Origin: Donghicola sp041224595
GTDB lineage: Bacteria > Pseudomonadota > Alphaproteobacteria > Rhodobacterales > Rhodobacteraceae
Length of the DNA: 64,000 nucleotides
Assembly (NCBI RefSeq): GCF_041224595.1
Contig: NZ_JBGFGN010000154.1
Span: forward strand, 1-64,000
Direction: 5' to 3'
Shown piece after piece: positions 50,536 to 59,030 of this stretch (the stretch's first letter is position 1; the number at the start of each line of letters is the position of its first letter). A program made the position numbers and the translations under genes. Under the pieces are notes generated by a model. The model was not told the origin of the DNA. It saw only the letters and a list, made by a program, of their open reading frames with translations, and ran no database searches.

Positions 50536-51402
50536 ATGACCAAGCAAATCAAAAGCAAGGCGATGATCGCGTTGGGTTTTGCCGCAAGCACCTTCGCTCT
50601 GGCGACGGCTGCGCAGGCAACCGATCCGACCGACCCGCTGGTGGTGAACGGCGATCTCGAAATCGTCACCAACACCGCCGCGCCCGCCCACATGGACATG
50701 ATCGACACGATCCAGTCCGGCTGGGAATTCCGCTCGCACGAGACCCAAGATCTGCAGCGCGATGACTTCGATAACCCCGGTATGATCTTTGTCGACGACG
50801 CCCGCGAAGCGTGGGACACCGCCGAGGGGTCCGAAGGTAAGAGCTGTGCCTCCTGCCACGGCGCGCCCGAGGATATGGCCGGTGTCAAAGCCGTGTATCC
50901 CAAGTGGAACGAAGACGCTGGCGAAGTCCGCACTATGGAGATGCAGATCAACGCCTGCCGTACTGAAAACATGGGGGCCGAGGCGCTGGGATACACGTCG
51001 GGTGACATGACCAACATGGTTGCCCTTATGTCGGCTGTGTCGCGCGGTCTGCCTGTGAACGTCGCGATTGACGGTCCCGCTCAGGCAACGTGGGAGCAGG
51101 GCAAAGAGCTCTACTACACCCGCACCGGCCAGCTGGAACTGTCCTGCGCGAACTGCCACGAAGACAACTACGACAATCTGATCCGCGCAGACCACCTGTC
51201 GCAGGGCCAGATCAACGGCTTCCCGGCCTACCGCCTGAAGAACGCCAAGCTGAACTCGGTTCACGCGCGCTTCAAAGGCTGTGTCCGTGACACCCGCGCG
51301 GAAACCTTCTCGCCCGGCAGCCCCGAATTCGTGGCTCTGGAGCTGTATGTCGCATCGCGCGGCAACGGACTGTCGGTCGAAGGACCGTCGGTGCGGAACT
51401 AA
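50536..51402 (+). CDS. soxA: SoxA, dihaem cytochrome c of SoxAX
   Basis: A periplasmic dihaem cytochrome of 288 residues with a signal peptide (cleavage near AQAT). The haem sites are Cys104-Ala-Ser-Cys107-His108 and Cys205-Ala-Asn-Cys208-His209. The active-site Cys-250 in RFKGCVRDTRAE is the persulfide ligand of the catalytic haem. Being dihaem, it is of the Paracoccus type. ATG 50536 follows GGGAGG; the in-frame extension back to soxZ is not coding. Confidence 0.95.
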   Translation: MTKQIKSKAMIALGFAASTFALATAAQATDPTDPLVVNGDLEIVTNTAAPAHMDMIDTIQSGWEFRSHETQDLQRDDFDNPGMIFVDDAREAWDTAEGSEGKSCASCHGAPEDMAGVKAVYPKWNEDAGEVRTMEMQINACRTENMGAEALGYTSGDMTNMVALMSAVSRGLPVNVAIDGPAQATWEQGKELYYTRTGQLELSCANCHEDNYDNLIRADHLSQGQINGFPAYRLKNAKLNSVHARFKGCVRDTRAETFSPGSPEFVALELYVASRGNGLSVEGPSVRN

Positions 51403-51504
51403 CCAACTATAAACACAATCCAACCTTCTCCTTGGCCCGTGCATCGATTGCACGGGGCAGGGAGCCTTTGTCAAAATTGATCTCAGAACCGGAGCCTGTC
51501 ACAC

Positions 51505-53202
51505 ATGATTTCCCGCCGCGATTTTCTTCAGGCCAGCATGGCCGCCTCCGCACTGGTCGGAGCGTCGGGCTTTGGCAACTGGAGCCGCTTGGCCGCGCAG
51601 CAAGCTCTGACGCAGGACCAGCTGCTACAGTTTGATACCTTCGGGAATGTGTCGCTGATCCACGTCACCGATATCCATGCACAGCTGAAGCCGATCTACT
51701 TCCGCGAACCCGAAGTGAACATCGGCGTGGGTGACGTGAACGGCAAGGTGCCCCACGTGACCGGCGCGGATTTCCGCAAGCTGTACGGCATCAATGACGG
51801 CTCGCCCAACCACTACGCGCTGACCTACAACGACTTTGCCGCTTTGGGCAAAACCTATGGCAAGATGGGTGGTCTGGACCGTGTCGCAACCGTGATCAAT
51901 GCGATCCGCGCCGACCGTCCCGATGCGATCCTGCTGGACGGCGGTGACACATGGCATGGCTCGTATACCTGCTACCACACGCAGGGGCAGGACATGGTCA
52001 ACGTGATGAACGCGCTAAAGCCGGATGCGATGACCTTCCACTGGGAATTCACTCTGGGCTCCGAGCGTGTGAACGAACTGGTCTCGGGTCTGCCGTTTGA
52101 CTCGCTGGCGCAGAACATTTTCGACGCCGAGTGGGACGAACCTGCTGAACTGTTCAAGCCCTACAAATTCTTTGAGCGTGGCGGCGCGAAGGTGGCCGTG
52201 ATCGGTCAGGCCTTCCCCTACATGCCCATCGCGAACCCCGGCTGGATGTTCCCTGAATACGCATTCGGCATCCGTGACGAGAACATGCAGGCGATGGTCG
52301 ACGAAGTGCGCGGCATGGGCGCGGACGTGGTTGTGGTTCTGTCGCACAACGGTTTCGACGTAGACCGCCACATGGCCAGCCTTGTCACCGGCATCGACGT
52401 GATCCTGTCAGGTCACACCCACGATGCGCTGCCCGAGCCTGTCTTGGTGGGTGAGACGATCATCGTGGCCTCTGGCTCGAACGGCAAGTTTGTCAGCCGC
52501 GTCGATCTGGACATTCGCGATGGCCGCATGATGGGCTTCCGTCACAAGCTGATCCCGATCTTCTCGGATGTCATCACACCGGACGCCGAGGTTGCCGCGC
52601 TGATTGACGAGCAGCGGGCCCCCTTTGAGTCCACCCTGTCCGAAGTCCTTGGCCACACAGACTCCCTGCTGTACCGCCGTGGCAACTTCAACGGCACGTG
52701 GGATGACCTGATTTGTGATGCGCTGCTGACCGAACGCGATGCGGATATCGCCATGTCGCCCGGCGTGCGCTGGGGTCCTTCGGTTCTGCCGGGTCAGGCG
52801 ATCACCCGCGAGGATCTGTGGAACGTCACCTCGATGACTTACCCCAAGGCTTACCGCACCGAGATGAGCGGCGAGTTCATCCATACCATCATGGAAGATG
52901 TGGCCGACAACATCTTTAACCCGAACCCCTATTATCAGCAGGGCGGGGACATGGTGCGCATGGGCGGTTTGGGCTACCGGATCGACATCAGCAAACCCCA
53001 AGGCAGCCGCATCAGCGAACTGACCTTGCTGAAGACCGGCGAGAAGCTGGATCCGTCAAAGAATTACGTCGTTGCCGGTTGGGCAAGCGTGAACGAGGGC
53101 ACCGAAGGCCCCGATATTTGGGACGTGGTCGAAACCCACATCCGCAACAAGGGCACCGTCGTGGTCGAGCCCAACACCAGCGTGCAGGTGGTGGGCGCGT
53201 AA
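51505..53202 (+). CDS. soxB: SoxB, dimanganese thiosulfohydrolase
   Basis: A periplasmic hydrolase of 565 residues that releases sulfate from SoxY-bound thiosulfonate. It has a Tat signal (SRRDFLQASMAASALVG), metal-site motifs VTDIHAQLKPIYFREP and LLDGGDTWHGSYT, LSHNGFDVDRH and GHTHDALPEP, as in 5'-nucleotidase-like enzymes. ATG 51505 has a weak ribosome binding site. Its end carries a TGGGCGC/GCGCCCA hairpin over the stop codon. Confidence 0.95.
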   Translation: MISRRDFLQASMAASALVGASGFGNWSRLAAQQALTQDQLLQFDTFGNVSLIHVTDIHAQLKPIYFREPEVNIGVGDVNGKVPHVTGADFRKLYGINDGSPNHYALTYNDFAALGKTYGKMGGLDRVATVINAIRADRPDAILLDGGDTWHGSYTCYHTQGQDMVNVMNALKPDAMTFHWEFTLGSERVNELVSGLPFDSLAQNIFDAEWDEPAELFKPYKFFERGGAKVAVIGQAFPYMPIANPGWMFPEYAFGIRDENMQAMVDEVRGMGADVVVVLSHNGFDVDRHMASLVTGIDVILSGHTHDALPEPVLVGETIIVASGSNGKFVSRVDLDIRDGRMMGFRHKLIPIFSDVITPDAEVAALIDEQRAPFESTLSEVLGHTDSLLYRRGNFNGTWDDLICDALLTERDADIAMSPGVRWGPSVLPGQAITREDLWNVTSMTYPKAYRTEMSGEFIHTIMEDVADNIFNPNPYYQQGGDMVRMGGLGYRIDISKPQGSRISELTLLKTGEKLDPSKNYVVAGWASVNEGTEGPDIWDVVETHIRNKGTVVVEPNTSVQVVGA

Positions 53203-53210
53203 GGCGCCCA
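53192..53210 (+). other. hairpin spanning the soxB stop
   Basis: The seven-base stem TGGGCGC / GCGCCCA has a GTAAG loop containing most of the stop codon. A run of seven Ts begins 12 bases later (53222). It could cause partial termination or an RNA-processing end between soxB and soxC. Confidence 0.4.
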
Positions 53211-53232
53211 TCGGAACCAAATTTTTTTACCC

Positions 53233-53260
53233 CAAAGAATTCACGAAGATGAATTCTTTG
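53233..53260. promoter_or_regulatory. palindrome before soxC matching the SoxR operator
   Basis: Ten-base perfect arms CAAAGAATTC / GAATTCTTTG flank eight bases. The core 53239-53254 reads exactly ATTC-N8-GAAT, the same pattern as the site before soxX. It ends 23 bases before the soxC start. It is either an extra operator for soxCDEF or an RNA hairpin. Confidence 0.55.
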
Positions 53261-53283
53261 ATCTGAGAAAAGGAGCAAAGGAC

Positions 53284-54549
53284 ATGACATCCAGCTTCAA
53301 GGGACCCAAGGCTTCGCGTCGCCAGTTTCTGGCCGGAGCGGCTGCCATCGGGGCAGGGGCCGCTACTGGCGCCCGTGCCGAAACTCCCGATCCGCTGATC
53401 ACCGAAGTTCAGGAATGGGCACAAGGCTTGGGCGATGGCGTGGACGCCACCCCCTATGGCATGCCCATCCGGTTCGAAACCGACGTGGTGCGCCGCAACG
53501 TGCCGTGGCTGACCGCGGACCCGATCAGCTCGATCAACTTTACGCCCATCCATGCGCTGGACGGCACGATCACCCCGCAGGGCTGCGCGTTCGAACGCCA
53601 CCACTCAGGCGCGATCGAGCTGTCCAAGGATGATTACCGCCTGATGATCAACGGTCTGGTCGACCGTCCGCTGGTCTTTACCTACGCGGATCTGGAACGC
53701 TTCCCCCGCGAGCAGCACGTGTACTTCTGCGAATGCGCGGCGAACACCGGTATGGAATGGGCGGGCGCGCAGCTGAACGGCGCGCAGTTCACCCACGGTA
53801 TGATCCACAACATGGAATACACCGGCGTGCCCCTGCGGACGCTCTTGAACGAGGCCGGTATCCAGACCGAGGGCAAATGGGTTTACGTTGAGGGCGCGGA
53901 TGCGTCGTCGAACGGCCGCTCTATCCCGATGGACAAGGCGCTGGACGACGTTCTGGTCGCCTTCAAAGCCAACGGCGAGGCCCTGCGCAAAGAGCATGGC
54001 TACCCCGTGCGTTTGGTCGTTCCCGGTTGGGAAGGCAACATGTGGGTCAAGTGGTTGCGCCGCATTGAGGTCACCACCCAAGCCGTTGAAAGCCGTGAGG
54101 AAACCAGCAAATACACCGACACGCTGGCGGATGGCACCAGCCGCAAGTGGACTTGGGTCATGGACGCCAAATCGGTTGTCACCAGCCCCAGCCCCCAGTC
54201 GCCGATCAAGCACGGCCCCGGCCCTCTGGTCATCACCGGTCTGGCATGGTCCGGCCACGGCAAGATCAAGCGCGTGGACGTATCCACCGATGGCGGCAAG
54301 ACATGGCAGCAGGCGCGCCTCGCGTCCGAGGCTGGCGACAAGGCGCTGTCCCGCTTCTATCTGGACATCAACTGGGACGGCAGCGAAATGCTGCTGCAAT
54401 CCCGCGCGATGGACGAAACCGGATACGTGCAGCCCACCAAGGCGCAACTGCGCGAAGTGCGTGGCCTGAACTCGGTCTACCACAACAACTGCATCCAGAC
54501 ATGGCATGTGAAATCGAACGGGGAGGCAGAAAATGTCGAAGTCTCTTAA
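53284..54549 (+). CDS. soxC: SoxC, molybdoprotein subunit of sulfane dehydrogenase
   Basis: A periplasmic molybdenum-cofactor protein of 421 residues, related to sulfite oxidase, that with SoxD oxidises the sulfane sulphur left on SoxY. It has a Tat signal (SRRQFLAGAAAIGAG) and the Mo ligand Cys-151 in YFCECAANTGMEW. The dimerisation domain is C-terminal. Presence of soxCD means complete oxidation to sulfate without sulphur globules. Overlaps soxD by 17 bases. Confidence 0.96.
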   Translation: MTSSFKGPKASRRQFLAGAAAIGAGAATGARAETPDPLITEVQEWAQGLGDGVDATPYGMPIRFETDVVRRNVPWLTADPISSINFTPIHALDGTITPQGCAFERHHSGAIELSKDDYRLMINGLVDRPLVFTYADLERFPREQHVYFCECAANTGMEWAGAQLNGAQFTHGMIHNMEYTGVPLRTLLNEAGIQTEGKWVYVEGADASSNGRSIPMDKALDDVLVAFKANGEALRKEHGYPVRLVVPGWEGNMWVKWLRRIEVTTQAVESREETSKYTDTLADGTSRKWTWVMDAKSVVTSPSPQSPIKHGPGPLVITGLAWSGHGKIKRVDVSTDGGKTWQQARLASEAGDKALSRFYLDINWDGSEMLLQSRAMDETGYVQPTKAQLREVRGLNSVYHNNCIQTWHVKSNGEAENVEVS

Positions 54550-55705
54550 ACTCTATGCAGGCTCGGCGGTCGGCACCGTTCTGATGCTGACGGTGGCGCT
54601 GAACTTTGCGGATCGCTTGATCCCTGATCATGCCGAAAGCTACGACCGCATGGCGGCCGATAGTGATCCCGATTTCGCGTTGATTGCCCGCGCTCAGGCG
54701 GCTGCAGCTTATGCGGACGCGCCCTTTGGTCTGGGCCGTCCCGCATTGGAAGAAGAGATCGCCGCGTGGGATCTGGATGTCAGCCCTGATGGCACCGGCC
54801 TGCCGGTCGGTTCTGGCGACGTTTTCACGGGCGAAGAGGTGTTCATCGAGAACTGCGCCGTCTGCCACGGTGACTTTGCCGAAGGTCGGGGCAATTGGCC
54901 CAAACTGGCTGGCGGCGAGGACAGTCTGGCGGACGAAGATCCGCTGAAGACGATTGGCAGCTACTGGCCCCACCTGTCGACCGCATGGGACTATGTGAAC
55001 CGCTCCATGCCCTTTGGCAACGCTCAGAGCCTAACCCCGGACGAGGTTTACGGCATCGTCGCGTACATCCTCTATTCCAACTATCTGGTCGAGGATGACT
55101 TCGTTCTGTCGCACGAGAACTTCACCGAGATCGTGCTGCCCAATGCGGATGGCTTCATCATCGATGACCGCGAAGAGAGTGAATACGCGATCTGGCGCGC
55201 CGAGCCCTGCATGGAAAATTGCAAGGACACCGTCGAGATCACTAAGCGCGCCACCGTGCTGGACGTGACCCCTGACGAAGAGGTGACCGAAGAGGCGCTC
55301 GCCGCCCCCGAAGAAGAGCCTGTTCAGGTCGCAGCCGCTGATCCGGCCCCCGCAGAAGAGGCTCCGGCAGCCGCGCCTGCAATGGCGATTGATCAGGCGC
55401 TGGCCGACAAGGGCGAGAAAGTCTTCAAGAAGTGCAAAGCCTGCCACAAGGTTGGTGATGGCGCCAAGAATGGCTCTGGCCCGCAGTTGAACGGTATCGT
55501 TGGCCGTGCAGTCGCCGCTGCAGACGGGTTCAAGTACTCGGGCGCGATGGTCGATTACGGTGGAGAATGGACGCCAGAGCGCCTGGCAGCCTTCATCGCG
55601 AAGCCCAAGGCAGAGATCAAAGGCACCAAGATGTCCTTTGCAGGTCTCAAGAAAGAGGGCGACGTGGCGGCTGTCATCGAATACCTCAAGACCTTTGGTC
55701 AGTGA
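54533..55705 (+). CDS. soxD: SoxD, dihaem cytochrome subunit of sulfane dehydrogenase
   Basis: A periplasmic dihaem cytochrome of 390 residues. The first haem site is Cys108-Ala-Val-Cys111-His112 and the second is Cys301-Lys-Ala-Cys304-His305, in a cytochrome c class I domain (GPQLNGIVGRAVAAADG). An Ala/Glu/Pro-rich linker (about 240-290) joins the two. The N-terminus is a hydrophobic signal or anchor. Start lies inside the end of soxC, so they are coupled. Confidence 0.95.
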   Translation: MSKSLKLYAGSAVGTVLMLTVALNFADRLIPDHAESYDRMAADSDPDFALIARAQAAAAYADAPFGLGRPALEEEIAAWDLDVSPDGTGLPVGSGDVFTGEEVFIENCAVCHGDFAEGRGNWPKLAGGEDSLADEDPLKTIGSYWPHLSTAWDYVNRSMPFGNAQSLTPDEVYGIVAYILYSNYLVEDDFVLSHENFTEIVLPNADGFIIDDREESEYAIWRAEPCMENCKDTVEITKRATVLDVTPDEEVTEEALAAPEEEPVQVAAADPAPAEEAPAAAPAMAIDQALADKGEKVFKKCKACHKVGDGAKNGSGPQLNGIVGRAVAAADGFKYSGAMVDYGGEWTPERLAAFIAKPKAEIKGTKMSFAGLKKEGDVAAVIEYLKTFGQ

Positions 55706-55708
55706 TCC

Positions 55709-56434
55709 ATGAAGCGGATTGCGACATACTTCAAGGCAGCGGCGGTCATCGCCGCTGCTTTCGTGCATCAAGCCCACGCCGAAGAGATCGCAGCGCCCTT
55801 GGGTGATGCCGCGAATGGCGAGAAGATCTTTAGGAAGTGCGCCAGCTGCCACGCAGTCGGGGCAGGGGCCAAAAACAAGGTTGGCCCCCAGCTTAACGGC
55901 ATCTTTGGTCGGACGGCGGGCACAGTCGAAGGCGCGCGCTATTCCAAGGGACTCGTGCGTGAAGGTAAAAACGGGCTAGTCTGGGACTATGAGCATCTTG
56001 ATGCTTATCTCGACAACCCCAAGGCGCTGGTCAGCGATACGCGCATGAACTTCCGCGGCCTGAAAGAGGAGCAGGACCGCCATGATGTTCTGGCCTATCT
56101 GCGCCAGTTCTCGGATAGCCCGCAGGATATTCCCGAAGCTCAACCAACGGCCCTATCCAAAGAGGTAGAGCTCCCAGCCGAAGTGCTGGCTATCGTCGGG
56201 GACCCCGCCTACGGAGAATATCTCTCAAGTGAATGCAGCACATGCCATCAGAGAAATGGCAGTGACCAGGGCATCCCGTCTGTCACGGGCTGGCCGACCG
56301 AAGATTTCGTTGTCGCCATGCATGCCTACAAGAAAAAGATCCGGCCTCATCCCGTCATGCAAATGATGGCAGGGCGGTTGTCGGACGAAGAGATCGCGGC
56401 CTTGGCTGCGTATTTCGCGGACCTCGGAGACTAA
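55709..56434 (+). CDS. soxE: SoxE, dihaem c-type cytochrome
   Basis: A periplasmic cytochrome of 241 residues with a signal peptide (cleavage near AHAE). The haem sites are Cys44-Ala-Ser-Cys47-His48, in a c550-like domain (VGPQLNGIFGRTAG), and Cys176-Ser-Thr-Cys179-His180 with PHPVMQMMAGRLSDEE, an FCSD-cytochrome-like domain. It follows soxD by three bases. It likely serves SoxF as electron acceptor, as the flavocytochrome haem subunit does. Confidence 0.92.
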   Translation: MKRIATYFKAAAVIAAAFVHQAHAEEIAAPLGDAANGEKIFRKCASCHAVGAGAKNKVGPQLNGIFGRTAGTVEGARYSKGLVREGKNGLVWDYEHLDAYLDNPKALVSDTRMNFRGLKEEQDRHDVLAYLRQFSDSPQDIPEAQPTALSKEVELPAEVLAIVGDPAYGEYLSSECSTCHQRNGSDQGIPSVTGWPTEDFVVAMHAYKKKIRPHPVMQMMAGRLSDEEIAALAAYFADLGD

Positions 56435-56477
56435 GAACACAACACCGTTCGGGCCGCACATCTAGGGAGGAAGAACT

Positions 56478-57734
56478 ATGAAATTGAACAGACGTTCGTT
56501 CATTGCTGCAGGCGCGGCAACCGCGACGCTCGGGGCGCCAGCACTGCGCGCCAATACCAAGCCGCGGGTTGTCGTGATCGGGGGCGGCGCAGGCGGGGCT
56601 ACCGTCGCGCGTTATGTCGCCAAGGACAGCAAGGGCGAGATCGACGTGACGCTGATCGAACCCACACGCCAGTACTACACCTGTTTCTTCTCGAACCTCT
56701 ATTTGGGCGGCTTTCGCGAGATGGACAGCCTTGGCCATTCTTACGGCAATCTGGCCGCAGGCGGTGTGAATGTCGTCCATGATTGGGCAATTGGCATCGA
56801 CCGCGACGCCAAGACTGTAGCGCTGGCCGGTGGTGGCTCTGTCCCCTACGACCGTCTGGTCCTGAGCCCTGGTATTGATTTCGTCGATGGTGCGGTGCCC
56901 GGTTGGTCGACCATGGCCCAGAACGCGATGCCTCACGCCTACAAAGGCGGCAGCCAGACCGAACTGCTGCGCGCTCAGATCAACGCGATGCCCGAAGGCG
57001 GGACCTTTGTCATGGTTGCCCCGCCGAACCCCTACCGCTGCCCCCCTGGCCCCTACGAACGGGTCAGCATGGTCGCGCACACGCTCAAGGCCAATAACCC
57101 CAAGGCCAAGATCATCATCGTTGATCCCAAAGAGAAATTCTCGAAGCAGGCGCTGTTCGAAGAAGGCTGGGGCAAGCACTATTCCGGCATGGTTGAACGC
57201 ATCGGTCCCGATTTCGGCGGTGCCAATGTCGAGGTGAACCCCGACGAGATGACTGTGAACGTGGACGGCGAAGTGATCAAAGCGGACGTCTGCAACGTGA
57301 TCCCCGCGATGAAAGCCGGCAAAATCTGCGAGATGGCAGGCGTGACCGAGGGCAACTGGGCCCCCGTGACCGGCCACACTATGCAGAGCAAGATCGACGA
57401 AAATATCCACGTCCTTGGCGATGCTTGCTCGCAGGGCGACATGCCCAAGTCGGGCTTCTCGGCGAACTCTCAGGCCAAGGTTGCGGCGATGGCTGTGCGC
57501 GGCGCGTTGACCGGCTCCAAGGTCTTCCCTGCGAAGTTCTCGAACACTTGCTGGTCACTGATCGACACCGATGACGGCGTCAAAGTCGGTGCGACCTATG
57601 AAGCGACTGATGAAAAAATAGCCAAAGTCGATGGATTTATAAGCCAGACCGGCGAAGATGCGGCTCTGCGTAAAACAACCTACGAGGAGTCCGTTGGTTG
57701 GTATGCAGGCATCACGGCAGATATGTTCGGATAA
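56478..57734 (+). CDS. soxF: SoxF, flavoprotein of sulfide dehydrogenase
   Basis: A periplasmic FAD protein of 418 residues related to the flavocytochrome c sulfide dehydrogenase flavoprotein. It has a Tat-like signal (NRRSFIAAGAATATLG), the FAD motif VVVIGGGAGGATVARYV, and redox Cys candidates in YTCFFSN and NPYRCPPGPYE. The start follows GGGAGGA. Last gene of the sox series; soxG and soxH homologues are not present after it. Confidence 0.93.
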   Translation: MKLNRRSFIAAGAATATLGAPALRANTKPRVVVIGGGAGGATVARYVAKDSKGEIDVTLIEPTRQYYTCFFSNLYLGGFREMDSLGHSYGNLAAGGVNVVHDWAIGIDRDAKTVALAGGGSVPYDRLVLSPGIDFVDGAVPGWSTMAQNAMPHAYKGGSQTELLRAQINAMPEGGTFVMVAPPNPYRCPPGPYERVSMVAHTLKANNPKAKIIIVDPKEKFSKQALFEEGWGKHYSGMVERIGPDFGGANVEVNPDEMTVNVDGEVIKADVCNVIPAMKAGKICEMAGVTEGNWAPVTGHTMQSKIDENIHVLGDACSQGDMPKSGFSANSQAKVAAMAVRGALTGSKVFPAKFSNTCWSLIDTDDGVKVGATYEATDEKIAKVDGFISQTGEDAALRKTTYEESVGWYAGITADMFG

Positions 57735-57751
57735 AACGCCCGAAACCGGCA

Positions 57752-57775
57752 GGGTGGCGCGGAAATGCGTCACCC
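57752..57775 (+). terminator. hairpin after soxF
   Basis: The stem GGGTGGCGC / GCGTCACCC (one G-T pair) has a six-base loop but no T tract. It lies 17 bases after the soxF stop and 20 bases before hemA; it may partly separate the two. Confidence 0.4.
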
Positions 57776-57794
57776 CACTCATGAAAGAGGGACG

Positions 57795-59021
57795 ATGAAC
57801 TACCAGAAGTTTTTTACCGGCGCGCTGAATGATCTGCGTGACCAAGGGAATTACCGTCACTTTGCCGATCTGGAGCGGCACACCGGAGACTTCCCCCACG
57901 CAACACACCGTGATGATGATGGCGCGGAACGTCCTGTGACGATCTGGTGTTCGAATGATTATCTGGGCATGGGCCAGCATCCCAAAGTTCTGACCGCCAT
58001 GCATGACGCGCTGGACCGCTGCGGCGCGGGCGCGGGCGGCACGCGAAATATCTCTGGCACAACCCATGATCACGTGCTTCTGGAAGGCGAGCTCGCTGAT
58101 CTGCACGGCAAAGAGGCGGCGCTTTTGTTCACCAGCGGGTACGTGTCGAACTGGGCTGCCTTGGGCACTCTGGCCGCGAAAATTCCCGATTGCGTGATCC
58201 TGTCGGACGCGCTGAACCACGCCTCTATGATCGAAGGGATGCGCCACTCTCGCGCGCAGCGAGTGATCTGGAAACACAACGATCTGAATGACTTGCGGGC
58301 GCATCTTGAGGCTCTGCCCAAAGATCAGCCCAAGATCATCGCGTTCGAATCCGTCTACTCGATGGACGGTGACATCGGCCCGATCGCCGAGATTTGCGAT
58401 CTGGCCGAGGAGTTCGGCGCGCTGACCTATCTGGACGAAGTGCACGCCGTCGGCATGTATGGTCCCCGTGGTGGTGGCGTGGCAGAGCGCGATGGCGTGA
58501 TGGACCGTGTCGACATCATTCAGGGCACTTTGGGCAAAGCCTTTGGCGTCGTGGGCGGTTACATTACCGGCACCGCCGAGATGGTGGATTTCGTGCGTAG
58601 TTTCGCGAGCGGCTTTATTTTTACCACCGCTTTGCCGCCTGCAGTCGCGGCGGGGGCGGCGGCCTCGATCCGGCACCTGAAAGACAGCAGTGCGGAGCGG
58701 GAGTTGCAGCAAGCGCGTGTGGCGGAACTGCGGGCCAAGCTGGACCAGATCGGCATCCCCCACATCCCGAACCCCAGCCACATCATTCCGGTGATGGTTG
58801 GCGATCCGGTGAAGTGCAAGTTTATCTCGGACAAGCTGCTAAAGGAGCATGGCGTCTACATCCAGCCCATCAACTACCCCACGGTTCCCAAAGGGACCGA
58901 GCGGCTGCGGATCACCCCCAGCCCCGTGCACAGTGCCGAGGATATGGAGCGTCTGGTCACCGCGCTCGAAGATCTATGGCACCAGTGCGAACTGGCCCGC
59001 CAGCCGATGGCGGCGCAGTAA
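57795..59021 (+). CDS. hemA: 5-aminolevulinate synthase
   Basis: The first haem-synthesis enzyme of alphaproteobacteria, condensing glycine and succinyl-CoA; 408 residues. It has GAGAGGTRNISGTTHDH, the SDALNHASMIEGMR segment and the PLP Lys in GTLGKAFGVVGGYI. ATG 57795 (MNYQKFF) follows an AGAGGGA box and fits the family start; an in-frame ATG at 57765 is less likely. Next to a cluster encoding many c-type cytochromes, the haem supply link is suggestive only. Confidence 0.95.
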   Translation: MNYQKFFTGALNDLRDQGNYRHFADLERHTGDFPHATHRDDDGAERPVTIWCSNDYLGMGQHPKVLTAMHDALDRCGAGAGGTRNISGTTHDHVLLEGELADLHGKEAALLFTSGYVSNWAALGTLAAKIPDCVILSDALNHASMIEGMRHSRAQRVIWKHNDLNDLRAHLEALPKDQPKIIAFESVYSMDGDIGPIAEICDLAEEFGALTYLDEVHAVGMYGPRGGGVAERDGVMDRVDIIQGTLGKAFGVVGGYITGTAEMVDFVRSFASGFIFTTALPPAVAAGAAASIRHLKDSSAERELQQARVAELRAKLDQIGIPHIPNPSHIIPVMVGDPVKCKFISDKLLKEHGVYIQPINYPTVPKGTERLRITPSPVHSAEDMERLVTALEDLWHQCELARQPMAAQ

Positions 59022-59030
59022 CGAACCATC

